From Blastococcus sp. VKM Ac-2987 (lineage in GTDB: Bacteria > Actinomycetota > Actinomycetes > Mycobacteriales > Geodermatophilaceae), in contig NZ_JAPVBG010000002.1 of NCBI RefSeq assembly GCF_026967805.1, positions 324,928-388,927 of the forward strand: a stretch of DNA of 64,000 nt, given 5' to 3'. The first letter of the stretch is position 1. Each line of letters starts with the position of its first letter. Positions 42,332 through 51,507 of the stretch are shown here, in pieces. A program made the translations under genes and the position numbers. The notes under the pieces are model-generated. The model was given only the letters and a program-made list of their open reading frames with translations, was not told the origin of the DNA and ran no database searches.

Positions 42332-42452
42332 GCCCGGCGAGTCGAATGACAAGCACGTGATTCCCACAAGTGGATCGCGGCAGCGCTGGCGGAAACTGAC
42401 GGCGACGAACCGTACTGACGGAATTACGCTCGGTATCGGAAGGCGAGATGAC

Positions 42453-42475
42453 CGAGGGCTTTACCCGAGCCCTCG
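42453..42475 (+). terminator. 8-bp hairpin in the tldE-downstream spacer
   Basis: CGAGGGCT and AGCCCTCG with a 7-base loop, in the 228-base gap between tldE and the small cysteine-rich gene. It could end the tldDE transcript or lie in the 5' leader of the next gene. The gap is a little less GC-rich than its surroundings; I see no gene in it. Confidence 0.4.
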
Positions 42476-42559
42476 TGCTGCCGAAACACCTGGTAGCTCG
42501 AATCTTCCACAAACCGCACGCAGGCCCCGCTCCCACGGGGCTGTCGAGGGGAGGACTCC

Positions 42560-42862
42560 GTGAGCAGGAGTCGCAAGCCGTCCGTCTTCCAGGTGGGCAA
42601 GGTCCGCGACGACGGGCACACCGTCGTCATCTCCGGCTGGGGCCTGGGCCTCTGCGCCGCGGCCTGCGCCTGCCACCGCCACCCGGCCGCCGGCCACCTC
42701 GCGATCGCCGAGAACCAGGCCGGCGGGTCCATCGGCCTGGTCAGCTTCGCCGAGGGCGGCTGCGACTGCTGCGAGCCGTGGACCGCCGAGGAGCTCACCG
42801 CGATCCTGCGCGACTTCTCGGCCGTCGCGAGCCTCGACGTCCAGGAGCCGCTCGCCGGCTGA
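42560..42862 (+). CDS. Small cysteine-rich protein, unknown
   Basis: 100 residues starting at GTG 42560 with GGGAGGACTCC upstream. Seven cysteines and several histidines cluster in two groups: LCAAACACHRHPAAGH (residues 31-46) and GGCDCCEPW (67-75), consistent with a metal or Fe-S site, or disulfides. There is no signal peptide. I do not recognise the family. It stands alone between tldE and a strong terminator, so it appears to be monocistronic. Confidence 0.65.
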   Translation: MSRSRKPSVFQVGKVRDDGHTVVISGWGLGLCAAACACHRHPAAGHLAIAENQAGGSIGLVSFAEGGCDCCEPWTAEELTAILRDFSAVASLDVQEPLAG

Positions 42863-42869
42863 GACCCCC

Positions 42870-42903
42870 CCCCGCCCCGGGCGTCGCTGCGCCCGGGGCG
42901 GGG
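42870..42903 (+). terminator. Strong GC hairpin terminator
   Basis: Perfect 14-base stem CCCCGCCCCGGGCG / CGCCCGGGGCGGGG with loop TCGCTG, 8 bases after the stop of the cysteine-rich gene, preceded by a C-run and followed by TGTGTTCT. Confidence 0.8.
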
Positions 42904-42955
42904 TGTGTTCTCCCGCAGGGTGTTCCCGGCGGCCCTTCCGGGGTAGGGCGGGCCC

Positions 42956-43447
42956 ATGCTGGGACGCGCTGCCCTTCGGGGTGCACTCGCCGGTCTCGCC
43001 GGTGTCGCCGTGATGACCCTGGGCGAGAAGGCCGAGCAGGCCGTCACGCACCGGCCGGACAGCTCCGTGCCCGCGCGCACGCTCACGGCGCTCACGACCC
43101 GCCGGCGGCTGCCGGAGTCCGCCCGCCCGCTCGCCCGCAACCACCTCATGCACTGGGGCACCGGCGCGGCCGTCGGCGCCCTCCGCGGCGTCTGGGCCGC
43201 CTCGGGCCTGCGCGGCTGGCGCGCCTCGGCCTGGCACACCTCGATCCGGCTGGCCACCGACCAGACGCTGGAGAACGCCACGGGCGTGGGCGCCCCGCCC
43301 TGGACCTGGTCCCGTCGCGACCGGCTCGTCGACGTGGGGCACAAGGCCGTCTACTCGTTCGTCACCGGCGCGGTCGCCGACCGGCTGGTCCCGCTCGCGC
43401 CGGACCGGCTGCGCGACGGCACCGCCGCCCGCCCCCGCCGCCGCTGA
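42956..43447 (+). CDS. Hypothetical membrane-associated protein
   Basis: 163 residues. Three glycine/alanine-rich hydrophobic segments (residues 5-22 GALAGLAGVAVMTL; 63-82 HWGTGAAVGALRGVWAASGL; 120-140 HKAVYSFVTGAVADRLV) with conserved-looking GEKAEQ after the first. The pattern recalls YagU/DUF1440 inner membrane proteins, but I am not certain. ATG at 42956. Basic C-terminal tail. No operon partner: a terminator precedes it and a 223-base gap follows. Confidence 0.6.
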   Translation: MLGRAALRGALAGLAGVAVMTLGEKAEQAVTHRPDSSVPARTLTALTTRRRLPESARPLARNHLMHWGTGAAVGALRGVWAASGLRGWRASAWHTSIRLATDQTLENATGVGAPPWTWSRRDRLVDVGHKAVYSFVTGAVADRLVPLAPDRLRDGTAARPRRR

Positions 43448-43670
43448 TCCGCCCGATCCGATCGACCGCCTGATCCGTCCGTCCGCCTGATCCGTTCCTC
43501 CGCGCGTGACGGGAGACCCCCCGTGGTGCGCGTGTGACGGACGGGGTGGTGGCGTCTACCGGCACCCGCGCGCCCCTCGCTACCTGTCGACACCAGATCC
43601 CTACCGTCCGTGCTGACGCGCATGGTTGCGGCCCCTTCCCCGGGCCCGGCGCAGGTGATCGGAGGCCTCG

Positions 43671-44708
43671 GTGCACGCGCAGCGCTTGACCACCCGTCGC
43701 CGTTCGCGCGCCGTCCTCGCGGTCGGTACCGCGCTCGTGGCGGCCGCGACGGCGGTTCTCTCCCCGGTGATGACGACCGCGGCGCACGCCGAGCCGGGCT
43801 CGGTGGCCGAGGCCGCCTCGCTGATGGCCGAGGCCGCGCAGCAGCTGACCGCGATCGACGCACAGGTCCACGAGGCCGAGGAGATCGTCGCCGGCCAGCA
43901 GCAGGCCGCCGCGGACGCCGCCGCCCGGGCCCAGGCCGCGCGCGACGCCCTCGCGGTGCACGAGCCCCAGATCCGGGCCATCGTGCACAGCAGCTTCACC
44001 GAGAAGACCCAGTCCCGGGTCGCCGCCTTCCTCACCAGCGAGTCCGCCGAGCAGCTCGTCCAGCAGATGACGACGCTGGACATGATCGCCATGCACACCA
44101 ACTCGGTCATCGCCGAGGTCGCGGCGGCCCGCGCCGCCGCCGAGGAGGCGCAGGCCGCGGCCGACCAGGCGGCCGCCACCGCGCAGGCGGGCCTCACCGA
44201 GCTCCAGGCGCAGCAGGCGGAGGTCGCGCGGCGGGCCGCCGAGTACCAGTCGGACTACGACCGGCTGTCCGCGGCCGAGCGGGACCGCGTCTCCACCCTC
44301 GTCGCCGGCCCCCGGCTGAGCACGCCGTCGGTGGCAGAGCTGCCGGTCGCGTCGGGCAGCGCGGCGGCGACCGCGATCCAGGTGGCGCTGTCGAAGGTCG
44401 GCTCCCCGTACCGGTCGGGCGCGACCGGCCCCGGCGCCTTCGACTGCTCCGGGCTGACCTCCTACGCCTACGCGGCCGCCGGCATCGCGCTGCCCCGCAC
44501 CAGCAGCGGCCAGTCCAAGATCGGCCCGCAGCTCTCCCGCGGTCAGCTCCAGCCGGGTGACCTGGTCTTCTACTACTCCCCGATCAGCCACGTGGCGCTC
44601 TACATCGGCGACGGGATGATCGTGCACGCCCGCACCTACGGGACGCCGCTGTCGGTGACCTCGGTCGACCAGGGCGGCTTCCGCTTCGGGGTGCGCCCCA
44701 CCGGCTGA
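43671..44708 (+). CDS. NlpC/P60 cell-wall endopeptidase, RipA-like
   Basis: 345-residue secreted peptidoglycan hydrolase. Residues 1-41 are a signal peptide ending near AHAEPG; 45-215 are a long Ala/Gln/Glu-rich coiled coil; 225-345 are an NlpC/P60 domain with catalytic Cys in FDCSGLTSYAYAAAG and His in ISHVALYIGDGMIVHA. It should cut D-Glu-meso-DAP bonds in stem peptides during cell separation, with the coiled coil autoinhibiting or targeting it, as in RipA. GTG at 43671 follows GGAGG by 6 bases. Upstream 43448-43670 holds imperfect repeats and no recognised riboswitch. Confidence 0.9.
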   Translation: MHAQRLTTRRRSRAVLAVGTALVAAATAVLSPVMTTAAHAEPGSVAEAASLMAEAAQQLTAIDAQVHEAEEIVAGQQQAAADAAARAQAARDALAVHEPQIRAIVHSSFTEKTQSRVAAFLTSESAEQLVQQMTTLDMIAMHTNSVIAEVAAARAAAEEAQAAADQAAATAQAGLTELQAQQAEVARRAAEYQSDYDRLSAAERDRVSTLVAGPRLSTPSVAELPVASGSAAATAIQVALSKVGSPYRSGATGPGAFDCSGLTSYAYAAAGIALPRTSSGQSKIGPQLSRGQLQPGDLVFYYSPISHVALYIGDGMIVHARTYGTPLSVTSVDQGGFRFGVRPTG

Positions 44709-44716
44709 CGCCGGCG

Positions 44717-46763
<2,047 letters not shown>

Positions 46764-46771
46764 CGCCGATG

Positions 46772-46787
46772 GTCAAGGGAGCTTGAC
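46772..46787. promoter_or_regulatory. Operator-like palindrome 1 upstream of membrane protein/XRE pair
   Basis: GTCAAGGGAGCTTGAC, perfect 6-base arms around 4 bases, overlapping TTGACA (-35-like, 46783-46788). A second copy with the same GTCAAG-N4-CTTG core lies 43 bases downstream. Confidence 0.55.
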
Positions 46788-46814
46788 ACCCGTCCCCGTT
46801 CCTGGTGGAGTGCG

Positions 46815-46836
46815 GATGTCAAGCGTCCTTGTCATC
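46815..46836. promoter_or_regulatory. Operator-like palindrome 2 at the membrane protein start
   Basis: Arms GATGTCAAG and CTTGTCATC (8 of 9 pairs) around CGTC overlap the ATG at 46816. Paired with the site at 46772 it probably binds the XRE regulator encoded two genes' length downstream. Confidence 0.5.
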
Positions 46837-47253
46837 CGTGGAGTCGCCGTGTTCCTCCGCCAGTTCGCTGCCGTCGTCACCGCCCTGGTGCTCTCCGCCG
46901 GCATCGGCCTGCTCGCGGGGAGCTTCGGCGAGGACCAGTTCTGGCTGCGCGCCACGGTGTTCGCGCTCTGCACCCTGGCGCCGACGTACGGGCTGGGGTG
47001 GCTGCTGTTCGTCTCCCCGGTGACGGAGACCGAGCAGGTCGCCCGCCCGGAGGAGACCGTCGAGCACCAGTGGTGGCAGCGCAGCACCTCCGCCGGCTTC
47101 CTCGACGTCGTCACCGTGGCCGGGGTCGGGCTGTTCGCGCTGTCGGTGACCGACCTGCGGGTCGACGCGTCCACCGTGCTCACCGGGCTGCTGCTGCTCG
47201 CCTTCGCCGACGTCGCCGCCCGGTTCTCGGTGCTGCGCCGCCGCGACGCGTGA
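46816..47253 (+). CDS. Membrane protein paired with XRE regulator
   Basis: 145 residues with four predicted membrane helices (ALVLSAGIGLLAG; ATVFALCTLAPTYGLGWLLFV; DVVTVAGVGLFALSV; VLTGLLLLAFADVAARF). Similar small membrane proteins sit next to YozG-like HTH regulators in many Gram-positive bacteria; their function is unknown. ATG at 46816 with GTGGAG 6 bases upstream, so the leader may be very short or the mRNA leaderless. The XRE gene follows 4 bases after the stop. Confidence 0.7.
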   Translation: MSSVLVIRGVAVFLRQFAAVVTALVLSAGIGLLAGSFGEDQFWLRATVFALCTLAPTYGLGWLLFVSPVTETEQVARPEETVEHQWWQRSTSAGFLDVVTVAGVGLFALSVTDLRVDASTVLTGLLLLAFADVAARFSVLRRRDA

Positions 47254-47257
47254 CCCG

Positions 47258-47455
47258 GTGCGCAACGACCTCGCCGAGCGGCGGCAGGCGCGGGGCTGGT
47301 CCCAGGGGCGGCTGGCCGAGGAGCTCGGCGTCTCGCGCCAGACCGTGATCTCCCTGGAGAAGGGGCGGTTCGACCCGAGCCTCCCCCTGGCGTTCCGCAT
47401 CGCCGCGCTGTTCGGCTGCCGCATCGAGGACGTCTTCACCCCCGACCCGGCCTGA
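47258..47455 (+). CDS. XRE-family HTH regulator (YozG-like)
   Basis: 65-residue minimal Cro/C1-type helix-turn-helix protein: LAERRQARGWSQGRLAEELGVSRQTVISLEKGRFDPSLPLAFRIA covers the whole HTH (quoted as family pattern, recognition helix about SRQTVISLE), ending in FGCRIEDVF. No effector domain. GTG at 47258, 4 bases after the membrane protein stop. Likely autoregulator of the two-gene unit through the two palindromes at 46772 and 46815. Confidence 0.9.
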   Translation: MRNDLAERRQARGWSQGRLAEELGVSRQTVISLEKGRFDPSLPLAFRIAALFGCRIEDVFTPDPA

Positions 47456-47459
47456 GCCC

Positions 47460-48494
47460 TCAGAGCTCGCTGCGCACGATCCCGGCGGCCAGCGCCAGCG
47501 AGCGCATCTTGCCCGCCGCTGACTCCCGGGGCAGGTACTTCAGCCCGCAGTCGCTGGTGAGCACCAGCCGTTCGACGTCCACGTCGTCCAGCGCGCGGCG
47601 CACCCGGTCGGCGACCACCTCGGGGGTCTCGACGTCCGGCGTGGACAGGTCGAGGACCCCGAGGGCGACGCCCTTGCCGCGCAGCGGCCGCAGCGTGGCC
47701 GGGTCGAGGTGCGACTGCGCCGTCTCGACGGCGACGGTGTCCACGGGGGTGTCGGCGAGCTCGGGGAGGAAGGAGTAGCCGGCGGGCCGCTCGGACACCA
47801 TCGCCGCGTAGCCGAAGCACAGGTGCAGGTGCACCGGCCCCGGCGCACCCTCCACCGCCCGGGTCACCGCCTCGGCCCCGTACTCGCGCGCGACCTCGGG
47901 CCGGGCCTGCAGCCACGGCTCGTCGATCTGCACGATGTCTGCCCCGGCGGCGAAGAGGTCGGCGATCTCGGCGCGGACGACGTCGGCGTAGGCCAGGGCC
48001 AGCGCGCGGCCGTCGCCGTAGTGGTCGTCCTGCGCCTGCTGCGCCATGGTGAACGGGCCGGGGACGGTGATCTTGACGGTGCGGTCGGTGTGCGCCCGCA
48101 GGAAGCGCACGTCGTCGGCCTGGATCGGGGCGGGGCGGGTGATCGCCGCACGCACCCGCGGCACGGGGATCGGCTTCCCGGACCGGTTGAGCACGGTGCC
48201 GGGGTCGTCGACGTCCACGCCGGTCAGCGCGGTCGCGAAGTGGTTGGAGTACGACTCCCGCCGGATCTCGCCGTCGGTGACGATGTCGAGCCCGGCCTCC
48301 TCCTGCGCGCGGATCGCCAGCCGGGTCGCGTCGTCCTGGGCCTCGGCGAGCAGCTCGGGCGCCACGCGCCACAGCTCCCGCGCCCGCACCCGCGGGGGGA
48401 ACTGGTGGGCCAGGCGGTCGCGGTCGATCAGCCAGCCCGGTTGCGGCAGGCTGCCGACGATCGAGGTGGGCAACGGGGGGAGGTGCGCAGGCAT
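47460..48494 (-). CDS. MetE-like cobalamin-independent methionine synthase C-terminal family protein
   Basis: 344-residue UROD/MetE_C-like barrel lacking the N-terminal half of full MetE. Seen: PTSIVGSLPQPGWL, DIVTDGEIRRESYSNHF, VKITVPGPFTMAQQ, IVQIDEPWLQARP, and HLHLCFGYAA, LTSDCGLKYLPRESA; the Cys and His of the zinc site (HLCFGY, Glu, SDCGLKYL) are present. Such short proteins transfer methyl groups to thiols such as homocysteine from methylated donors, in archaea and actinobacteria. ATG at 48494. No cobalamin or SAM riboswitch is seen upstream, unlike metY. Confidence 0.85.
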   Translation of the reverse strand: MPAHLPPLPTSIVGSLPQPGWLIDRDRLAHQFPPRVRARELWRVAPELLAEAQDDATRLAIRAQEEAGLDIVTDGEIRRESYSNHFATALTGVDVDDPGTVLNRSGKPIPVPRVRAAITRPAPIQADDVRFLRAHTDRTVKITVPGPFTMAQQAQDDHYGDGRALALAYADVVRAEIADLFAAGADIVQIDEPWLQARPEVAREYGAEAVTRAVEGAPGPVHLHLCFGYAAMVSERPAGYSFLPELADTPVDTVAVETAQSHLDPATLRPLRGKGVALGVLDLSTPDVETPEVVADRVRRALDDVDVERLVLTSDCGLKYLPRESAAGKMRSLALAAGIVRSEL

Positions 48495-48555
48495 GCCGGC
48501 GAGTCTGCCCGCCCGGCCGGTGCGCGTCGCCCGGGGCTGTGCTGTGCTGGGCGAC

Positions 48556-49134
48556 GTGGCGGACAACTACATCGCGGAACTGCCCTTCGGTGCCCCGGCC
48601 ATCGCCGAGGACGCCTTCGTCGCGCCGACGGCGGTGGTCGTGGGTGCGGTGACCATGGGCCCGCGGTCGAGCATCTGGTACGGCGCGGTGGCGCGGGCCG
48701 ACAGCGAGGTCATCGAGATCGGCGCGGACTCCAACATCCAGGACGGCTGCACGCTGCACTCCGACGCGGGCTTCCCGCTGGTGGTGGGCGAGCGCGTCTC
48801 GGTGGGCCACCGCGTGGTGCTGCACGGCGCCCGCATCGACGACGACGTGCTCGTCGGCATGGGCAGCATCGTGATGAACGGCGCGCACATCGGCTCGGGC
48901 TCGATCGTCGCCGCCGGCGCCGTCGTCACCCAGGGCAAGGTTTTCCCGCCCCGCTCGCTCATCGCCGGCGTCCCGGCGAAGGTGCTGCGCGAGGCGACCG
49001 ACGACGACCAGCTGCACATCGAGGGCAACGCGATCAGCTACACCGAGCGGCTGGCCTCCGCGCGGCGGGTCCGGCCGGTCGTCCGCGGCGCGCTTCCCCC
49101 GGCCGGGTACCAGCCAGGCGACGACATGGCCTGA
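48556..49134 (+). CDS. Gamma-carbonic anhydrase family protein
   Basis: 192-residue left-handed beta-helix (hexapeptide repeat) protein. Hexapeptide turns run from IAEDAFVAPTAVVVGAVTMG through SLIAGVPAKVLRE. Zinc-type histidines are visible in the pattern TLHSD, VGHRVVLHG. YrdA/PaaY-like members share the fold, and several are inactive as carbonic anhydrases, so activity should not be assumed. GTG at 48556. It ends just before a large inverted repeat and is convergent with the cysteine-desulfurase-like gene. Confidence 0.88.
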   Translation: MADNYIAELPFGAPAIAEDAFVAPTAVVVGAVTMGPRSSIWYGAVARADSEVIEIGADSNIQDGCTLHSDAGFPLVVGERVSVGHRVVLHGARIDDDVLVGMGSIVMNGAHIGSGSIVAAGAVVTQGKVFPPRSLIAGVPAKVLREATDDDQLHIEGNAISYTERLASARRVRPVVRGALPPAGYQPGDDMA

Positions 49135-49135
49135 G

Positions 49136-49201
49136 CCAGGCATAGGAGGCTTCGCCCACGGTTCGCGACCCGGAAGCGCAGGCAAAGCCTCCTATGCCTG
49201 G
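49136..49201. repeat. 17-bp perfect inverted repeat between convergent genes
   Basis: CCAGGCATAGGAGGCTT (49136-49152) is perfectly complementary to 49185-49201, enclosing 32 bases. It starts 2 bases after the gamma-carbonic anhydrase stop and ends 8 bases before the end of the convergent gene, so it may be a bidirectional terminator. The arms are less GC-rich than the surroundings. Confidence 0.7.
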
Positions 49202-49208
49202 GGCAGCG

Positions 49209-50408
49209 TCAGCCGGCGAGCCACTCGCGCAGGCCGGCGAGCAGCCGGTCGACGTCGTCGGCGTCGCTGTAGGGGGCCAGCCCGGCCCGCAGGCCGCCGG
49301 AGTCGCCCAGCCCGAGCCACCGGCTGGCCTCGATCGCGTAGAACGAGCCGGCCGGCGCGTTGACGCCCCGGGCGGCGAGGAACCGGTAGGCATCGCCGGC
49401 GTCCCGCCCGTCGAAGGTCAGCAGCAGCGTCGGGGTGCGGTGCGCCGCCCGGGACCGCAGCCGGACGCCGGGCAGCTCCCCCAGCCCGGCCTCCAGGCGC
49501 TCGCGGAGCCGGTCCTCGTGCTCCTCGATCGCGGTCATCGCCGCGACCAGCCGCTCCCGCCGCGTCCCGCCGTCCCCGAGGTCGGCGAGGAAGTCCACCG
49601 CCGCCGTCGTCCCGGCCAGCAGCTCGTAGGGCAGCGTGCCCAGCTCGAAGCGCTCGGGCACCGCATCCGTCGAGGGCAGCAGCTTGGCCGGCCGGAGCGT
49701 CGCCAGGAACGCGGGGTCGGCGGCGAGGACGCCGCAGTGCGGGCCGAGGAACTTGTACGGCGAGCAGAGGTAGACGTCGGCGCCGAGGGCCGCGACGTCG
49801 ACCGGCGCGTGCGCGGTCAGGTGCACGCCGTCGACGACGAGCAGCGCGCCGGCGGCGTGCACCCGCTCGGCGATCGCGGCCAGGGGCGGCCGGGTGCCGA
49901 TCAGGTTGGACGCCCCGGTCACCGCCACCAGCCGGGTCCGGTCGGTGAGCACCGCGGCGACGTCGTCGGCGGTCAGCTCACCGGTGTCCGGGTCGAAGCC
50001 CACCCACCGCACCGTGGCGCCGACCGCCTCGGCGGCTCCCACCCACGGCCGGATGTTCGCGTCGTGGTCGAGCCGGGTGACGACGACCTCGTCGCCGGGC
50101 CCCCAGCCGGCCGCCAGCGTGCGGGCCAGGTCGAAGGTGAGCTGGGTGGCGCTGCGCCCGACCACGACCCCGGCGGGATCGACGGCGAGCAGGTCGCCCA
50201 TCGCCGCCCGGGCCGCCAGCACCGTTCCGTCGGCGAACCGCTCGGCGGCGGTCACCGCGCCGCGGTTGCTCACCGGCGCGGTCAGGGCCGCGGCCACCGC
50301 CCGGCCCACCGCGGCCGGCACCTGGGTGCCCCCGGGGCCGTCGAAGTGCGCGGTGCCGCTCGCCAGGGAGGGGAAGGAGGCGCGCAGCGCGGCGACGTCG
50401 AGACCCAT
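49209..50408 (-). CDS. Cysteine desulfurase-like PLP enzyme
   Basis: 399-residue class V aminotransferase-fold PLP enzyme, of the 'cysteine desulfurase-like' subfamily seen beside EgtE and Csd proteins. Seen: HFDGPGGTQVP, FDLARTLAAGWGPGDEVVVTRLDHDANIRPW, VDGVHLTAH (Asp/His binding PLP), and the PLP lysine in LCSPYKFLGPHCGVL. The C-terminal RGVNAPAGSFYAIEASRWLGLG matches. No active-site Cys loop typical of IscS is clear. Reaction not certain: desulfurase, lyase, or C-S cleavage. ATG at 50408, gene ends beyond the large inverted repeat. Confidence 0.8.
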   Translation of the reverse strand: MGLDVAALRASFPSLASGTAHFDGPGGTQVPAAVGRAVAAALTAPVSNRGAVTAAERFADGTVLAARAAMGDLLAVDPAGVVVGRSATQLTFDLARTLAAGWGPGDEVVVTRLDHDANIRPWVGAAEAVGATVRWVGFDPDTGELTADDVAAVLTDRTRLVAVTGASNLIGTRPPLAAIAERVHAAGALLVVDGVHLTAHAPVDVAALGADVYLCSPYKFLGPHCGVLAADPAFLATLRPAKLLPSTDAVPERFELGTLPYELLAGTTAAVDFLADLGDGGTRRERLVAAMTAIEEHEDRLRERLEAGLGELPGVRLRSRAAHRTPTLLLTFDGRDAGDAYRFLAARGVNAPAGSFYAIEASRWLGLGDSGGLRAGLAPYSDADDVDRLLAGLREWLAG

Positions 50409-50433
50409 GGTCGCCGACGCTAACCGCAGGCCC

Positions 50434-51507
50434 TCAGGCATCCCCGGCCAGGGTGGCGACCGCCGCGCGGATCTCCCCGACCGGGAGCGCGAGCGTCGCG
50501 TCCCCCACGGCCAGCTCCACCCGCACGACGCCGGGATCGCCGGTGCGCCCGGCCTGCGGCCAGGTCCAGAGGCCCTCGTCGCCGGCCAGGCGGCGGGCGG
50601 CCGCGGTGAACGCCTCCGGGGTGGTGCGCAGCAGCAGGTGCAGCATGGGGGTCTGCGGCGGATCGGGGACGACGGTGACGCCCGGCAGGTCGCGCACCGC
50701 GCCGGCGACCTCGCGGGCGCGGTCCAGGTAGGCCGGCATCAGCGGCAGCCGGCGCCGCAGGCAGCCCAGGGCGGACACGGCGCCGGGCCACATGCCGAAC
50801 AGCGTGCCGCCCAGCCGCCGGCGCCACTCCCGGACCTCGGCGACGACGTCCGCCGGCCCGGCCAGGCAGCAGCCGGCCAGCGCGCCGATGCCCTTGTAGA
50901 AGCTGACGTAGACGGTGTCGAACAGCCCGGCGATCTCGGCCGGCGTGCGGTCGTAGCCGGCGGCGGCCTCCCACAACCGGGCGCCGTCGAGGTGCGCGGC
51001 GGCGCCCTGGTCCCGCGCCCAGCCGACCTGCTCCACCAGGTCGTCCCACGCCGGGAGCTGCCCGCCCAGGTCGCGCTGCGGCAGCTCCACCAGCAGCGCG
51101 GCGGGGTGCTCGGCGACGGCGTCGAGATCGGCGCGCACGAGCAGCCGGTACCGGTCGCCGGCCGGGCGCAGCACCATGCCGTGCAGCCGCTCGAAAGCCT
51201 GCTCCTCGTGCCGGACCAGGTGGCTCTCGGAGTGGCAGACCACGGTGCGCCGGCCCCGCCGGTCGGCGTGCACCCGCAGCGCCGCCTGCTGGGCCATGAC
51301 CCCGCTGGGCAGGTACACCGCCGCGGGCAGGCCGAGCAGCCCGGCGACCTCGGCCTCGAGCTCGGCCACCACACCGCCGTCGCCGTACCGGTCCGGGGAC
51401 GTGCCGGGCGGGATCGCGGCGAGCTGGTCCGCGGGTCGCCAGTCGCCGTGCCCGGTCAGCGACCGGTCGCAGGCGGCGCGCAGGGCCGCGCGCTCGTCGT
51501 CGTTCAC
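50434..51507 (-). CDS. Threonine aldolase / beta-eliminating lyase family PLP enzyme
   Basis: 357-residue beta-eliminating lyase-like PLP enzyme (fold type I). Seen: YGDGGVVAELEAEVAGLLGLPAAVYLPSGVMAQQAALRVHADRRG (in parts), CHSESHLVRHEEQAFERLHG, HLDGARLWEAAAGYDRTPAEIA (Asp-Gly-Ala-Arg motif) and YVSFYKGIGALAG with the PLP Lys. These mark low-specificity threonine aldolases, which split threonine to glycine and acetaldehyde. GTG at 51507 overlaps the metX stop by 4 bases, placing it in the metY-metX operon, so it could also act on a related amino acid. Confidence 0.85.
   Translation of the reverse strand: MNDDERAALRAACDRSLTGHGDWRPADQLAAIPPGTSPDRYGDGGVVAELEAEVAGLLGLPAAVYLPSGVMAQQAALRVHADRRGRRTVVCHSESHLVRHEEQAFERLHGMVLRPAGDRYRLLVRADLDAVAEHPAALLVELPQRDLGGQLPAWDDLVEQVGWARDQGAAAHLDGARLWEAAAGYDRTPAEIAGLFDTVYVSFYKGIGALAGCCLAGPADVVAEVREWRRRLGGTLFGMWPGAVSALGCLRRRLPLMPAYLDRAREVAGAVRDLPGVTVVPDPPQTPMLHLLLRTTPEAFTAAARRLAGDEGLWTWPQAGRTGDPGVVRVELAVGDATLALPVGEIRAAVATLAGDA

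Noticed and set aside
43448-43670. c-di-AMP (ydaO) riboswitch upstream of the NlpC/P60 endopeptidase
   Set aside because: Such switches are common before actinobacterial cell-wall hydrolases, but I cannot find its conserved core (GGGTAGAGCGAGGGAACCCA-type) in this spacer, only repeats and GC-rich sequence.
48495-48555. Cobalamin or SAM riboswitch upstream of the MetE-like gene
   Set aside because: The upstream gap is only about 60 bases before the divergent gamma-carbonic anhydrase start, too short and without conserved cores.
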